Origin: JBDTME01 sp964583795
GTDB taxonomy: Bacteria; Patescibacteriota; Microgenomatia; UBA1400; PJMF01
Length of the DNA: 64,000 bases
Assembly (NCBI GenBank): GCA_964583795.1
Contig: CAZOWX010000002.1
Span: 1-64,000 of the forward strand
Direction of reading: 5' to 3'
Shown: piece by piece, positions 61,191 through 64,000 of the stretch
Layout of the letters: each line of letters opens with the position of its first letter
Position numbering within the stretch: position 1 is the stretch's first letter
The notes under the pieces: model-generated
Database searches by the model: none
Seen by the model: only the letters and a program-made list of their open reading frames with translations
Told to the model about the DNA's origin: nothing
Position numbers and translations under genes: made by a program

Positions 61191-64000
61191 TCATCTGAAC
61201 TTCACTCCTGCAAAACTGTGTTCACCTCCCCAGAAAGAAAACTCAATTTTATCGTTGGAAATCTTGGCGTCAGGAGCAATGACCGTAGGGACGTATTGGG
61301 AGTCGTAGAAAATCGACACTTTTGTCGGAGTTGCTCCCGTTCCAGGCTGTTTTTGATCAAAAAATGCAAACGAGGCTTGTTTGCCAATCGACTCTTCTTC
61401 ATACTCTAGAACCACTTTAGCGGTCGTTTGCGGCAACACCTCGATATAGGCACCCACCACCAGTGAGTTTTTGTCTTGATATTGTTTTATCTGATCAGCC
61501 GATAACTGTTGGTCATTCACCACCACGGCTTTGAGTCGGACGCCTTGCGGCAAGTACCAACGGACGTAGTTCTTATACGATCCACCCGGCCAGCTATTGG
61601 TATCGCTGCTGTTTTCATAGTTAATAATCCGCTGATGGGTAATCACGTCTGGCTTTATCTGAATCATGTGGTCAACTTTTTTCTTAATCGCTATGTTGAC
61701 TTTATTGACCCCCACATTGGAATCAATTTGAAACACTCTGCTCACCAGACACTGATCGGACACAATCTGGGTCGGACAGGGCGGCTTGATGACACTGCCA
61801 GTCCACCCCAAGGATCCGACCGTCGTTTCTGTCGCAAGATCTTGAAAAGAGAGCGTCATCTCGGCCTGCTTGAGTTGGGAAGAAACCGCGTCCATCAGCT
61901 TAAGCGTATGCGCATCATCCACGGTCTTGAGTTTGTTGAGTGCCGATTCGAGGACGCTTGAGACAAAATCGGGTTTGGATATTGGCTGCGAAGTACTCAC
62001 CAAACTTGTTTTTGCATAGAAAAAAGCCCGATCGGAAAGGTTGTTTTCAGTCACATGCTCATCGTCGTAAGCTGCAACAGTCACACCATCAAGCGCCCCC
62101 ACGATTTTAGCTAATGAGTTGGTATTCAGCCCCACGACGGCATCAATCTTGGTATTGAGACCTTTTTCTAAAAAGAACTGCAGCTGCTTTGCGCTCACTT
62201 CAAAATCTGGATTCCAGTTCCCATCGCGCAAAAACCAGTTCTTTTCACCTAAATATTGCGTCACTTCTTCTGGAGGAATGACTTCACCGCCAATCCCTTC
62301 AGAAAGAGAATCTGGTGCAATCATCTTCGCATCCGAAATCTTGCCGTTGGTCAGTGTCAATAATGCAACGCCTTGAACAAAGCCTCCAGTAGCGCGCAAC
62401 TCCTGAGCATCTTGAAGCACGATGGCAATCGTCTTTTTACTTTCTTTTGTGAGCGTGTTGGGAATCACTTCAGTAAGCTGTTGCCCCACCAAAACTTGTC
62501 GTCGAACCTCAGAAATCGACTCGATCAGCTCTTGTTGTTGTTGGGCGCTGAGCTGTGTTTGAAAAAAGATGTTTGACTCTGGCCCCTTGAGCTCCCCTTC
62601 AAGCAATGAGAGCTGCTTATACACGGTGTCGGTTTGGCCGAGGCTAGGAATAAGGGTCCCAACAGGGTCACCGTCAACCGCACCTACAACTTGTCGAATT
62701 GTTTTGATGTGACTGTGTTGGATAACTTGGAGCGCTTGACTGAGTGTTGAAAGCTTTTGAGCGACCTCTAGATGCGCATATGACTCAGAAAAAACCCCTG
62801 TACCCAACACGATTGAATACAAAGACAACTGTTTTTCCAATGCGCTTTGCCAAAACACTAGTTGTTTCACATCCTCTTGTGTTTTGGCACTCCCCTGCTC
62901 AAACCCCAAGGCAACTTGTTTCGCAAAATGGACCATTTTAGAACTGGAGAAAAAGAAAAAACCGACTAAAACCAGGGTTGTTAAAACAACCGCTGTAAGA
63001 AACCAAAACAAACCTTTCTTTGCGGCATACCACTTCCCTACCCGAGTATCTTTACCAAATAAGACTTGAATTGCACTGAGCTGTTGTTTTTTGTGTAACC
63101 CTTTGGGTGCTGGAGGCTTCATCGCTCCAGAAAACATGTTGGCAATTTTTTTCTCAAGCAGTTTTTTTTGATGATCTTCTTGAACAGTTTGTTCTTGACG
63201 CTTCTCTTGTTCTTGATGTTGTTCGTGTTGTACTCGAGCAGCGGCTTGAGGGCTTACTTGGGGGACAATCCGTTTTATTTCCGGTTCAGACGGTAAGTGA
63301 TGTTCTAAACTGGTTGAAAACTGGTGCAAAATGATTTTTGACCGCCGAATATCTGGCATCGGCTGCTCTGGAATCAACACTGGTGGGCGCTTCACTTGAG
63401 TAACCAGGGGCGCGGCAACGGTCACTTGAATCGATTTTTCTTGAATACTTTTGGGCACTAAATCGGCAAGCGGCAAGTGAAGTGCCTGCGGTAAAACAGG
63501 CTCTTTCTTCACCGACGGCTGTTCACTCACAGGTTTTGACAGGGTTACCACTTTTTCTCGAGCAGTGGTGAGGGTATCCTTTGGTTTTTCTGGTTGAGTA
63601 GTTTGTGCAAGAGTGTGCTTGTTTTTCTCTTCTTGAACAGTGCTCTTTTCTTTGACTGGCTGTGGTTCTTTCTCTGGCAGCGGTGCCTCTTTTGGCTCTG
63701 GAGGCTGCTGCAGCGACTTTTCAACTACTGGCTTTTGTAGAGGAATTCTCGGCTTAGGAATATCCGATGCTTGGTACTCCTCCACTTTTGGCGGTTGATA
63801 GTGAAACTTTGCCTGAACGATAAGCTCAGAAACAAGTGATTCTTCTGTCACTTGGGAGGAAATGGCAAACTCTTTAAAATCACCACTCCACAAAGCGCTC
63901 ACTTCTTTTTGCAACAATACATCCTCGCCATGAAATCGGCGCCGAAACTCTGACTGAATCGACTTAAGAACTTTTTTGGCAAGTAAAGGCTTTTTGCTCA
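61191..64000 (-). CDS. DUF4012 protein, 5' end cut by window edge
   Basis: The open frame reaches the right edge: 27 further codons (SKKPLLAKKVLKSIQSEFRR and on) precede the TTG at 63917, and the last two bases are TG, so the ATG probably starts one base outside; the full protein would be ~936 residues. A long Pro/Gln/Glu/Lys-rich cytosolic N-terminal half, one membrane helix (WFLTAVVLTTLVLVGFFFF), then an extracellular DUF4012 domain (IAIVLQDAQELRATGGFVQG, LTNGKISDAKM). Common in CPR and Gram-positive bacteria; function unknown, probably surface. Confidence 0.9.
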   Translation of the reverse strand, partial: SKKPLLAKKVLKSIQSEFRRRFHGEDVLLQKEVSALWSGDFKEFAISSQVTEESLVSELIVQAKFHYQPPKVEEYQASDIPKPRIPLQKPVVEKSLQQPPEPKEAPLPEKEPQPVKEKSTVQEEKNKHTLAQTTQPEKPKDTLTTAREKVVTLSKPVSEQPSVKKEPVLPQALHLPLADLVPKSIQEKSIQVTVAAPLVTQVKRPPVLIPEQPMPDIRRSKIILHQFSTSLEHHLPSEPEIKRIVPQVSPQAAARVQHEQHQEQEKRQEQTVQEDHQKKLLEKKIANMFSGAMKPPAPKGLHKKQQLSAIQVLFGKDTRVGKWYAAKKGLFWFLTAVVLTTLVLVGFFFFSSSKMVHFAKQVALGFEQGSAKTQEDVKQLVFWQSALEKQLSLYSIVLGTGVFSESYAHLEVAQKLSTLSQALQVIQHSHIKTIRQVVGAVDGDPVGTLIPSLGQTDTVYKQLSLLEGELKGPESNIFFQTQLSAQQQQELIESISEVRRQVLVGQQLTEVIPNTLTKESKKTIAIVLQDAQELRATGGFVQGVALLTLTNGKISDAKMIAPDSLSEGIGGEVIPPEEVTQYLGEKNWFLRDGNWNPDFEVSAKQLQFFLEKGLNTKIDAVVGLNTNSLAKIVGALDGVTVAAYDDEHVTENNLSDRAFFYAKTSLVSTSQPISKPDFVSSVLESALNKLKTVDDAHTLKLMDAVSSQLKQAEMTLSFQDLATETTVGSLGWTGSVIKPPCPTQIVSDQCLVSRVFQIDSNVGVNKVNIAIKKKVDHMIQIKPDVITHQRIINYENSSDTNSWPGGSYKNYVRWYLPQGVRLKAVVVNDQQLSADQIKQYQDKNSLVVGAYIEVLPQTTAKVVLEYEEESIGKQASFAFFDQKQPGTGATPTKVSIFYDSQYVPTVIAPDAKISNDKIEFSFWGGEHSFAGVKFR

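Noticed and set aside
1..64000. Recoded TGA (code 25) as in Gracilibacteria
   Set aside because: TGA ends several well-known proteins at normal length, including in ATGA overlaps.

Overview
The window looks like chromosome from a Candidate Phyla Radiation (Patescibacteria) bacterium, most likely Microgenomates-like. This rests on gene content: an array of T4SS-pilin-like small membrane proteins, a DUF4012 protein, a DUF5654 protein, a VanW protein, several GT4 and GT-C glycosyltransferases, an archaeal-type ATP-dependent DNA ligase and a mevalonate pathway cluster. TGA serves as an ordinary stop, including in ATGA start/stop overlaps, which argues against the recoded Gracilibacteria/Absconditabacteria. 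No rRNA, tRNA, CRISPR array, transposase or prophage was seen.

Layout. 0-4.7 kb (minus strand): DUF5989, carbamoyltransferase and an SxtJ-like protein, then a cyclodipeptide synthase, a Bro-N protein and peptidyl-tRNA hydrolase. 4.8-13.8 kb: a 1105-residue unknown protein, an alpha/beta hydrolase, three glycosyltransferases, a membrane protein and a methyltransferase. 13.8-17.1 kb: ATP-dependent DNA ligase, a MITE-like inverted-repeat element and a Fic protein. 17.4-26.9 kb: a large envelope protein with a lysozyme-like C-terminus, seven T4SS-pilin-like genes (six in tandem) and two GT-C glycosyltransferases. 27-29.5 kb: a sigma factor with two small membrane proteins and an EamA transporter. 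29.8-38.9 kb: HMG-CoA reductase, HMG-CoA synthase, thiolase, DUF35, IDI, two GHMP kinases, diphosphomevalonate decarboxylase, two Nudix proteins and UppS. These form a near-continuous route from acetyl-CoA to isoprenoid precursors plus the lipid-carrier synthase; no short-chain prenyl (FPP/GGPP) synthase is present here. 40-45 kb: DsbA-like protein, thioredoxin reductase, thioredoxin, a CsoR-type repressor with its operator inside its own promoter, and small secreted or lipoproteins. 45-54 kb: nucleotidyltransferases, an anchored solute-binding protein, VanW, a VapBC pair, TsaD and unknown membrane proteins. 54-64 kb: a small-RNA candidate, a T-box riboswitch ahead of valS, valS, hypotheticals, a repeat-rich gap, ribosomal protein L25 and a DUF4012 protein cut by the window edge.

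Three features cut across the window. (1) Diverse 7-bp tandem repeats lie at gene borders and have also been taken in frame into housekeeping genes (pth, lig, idi, tsaD, valS). (2) Dispersed hairpin repeats of the GTCATCC...GGATGAC kind include a family with variable 12-bp arms and a conserved 11-nt loop; one copy is coding sequence in valS. (3) At least fifteen genes have a -10 box ending 5-8 nt, usually exactly 6 nt, before the start codon, which suggests widespread leaderless mRNAs. The strongest leads are the mevalonate cluster, whose decarboxylase has Asn in place of its catalytic Asp, the cyclodipeptide synthase, the T-box, and a hairpin that brings the thioredoxin Shine-Dalgarno next to its start.
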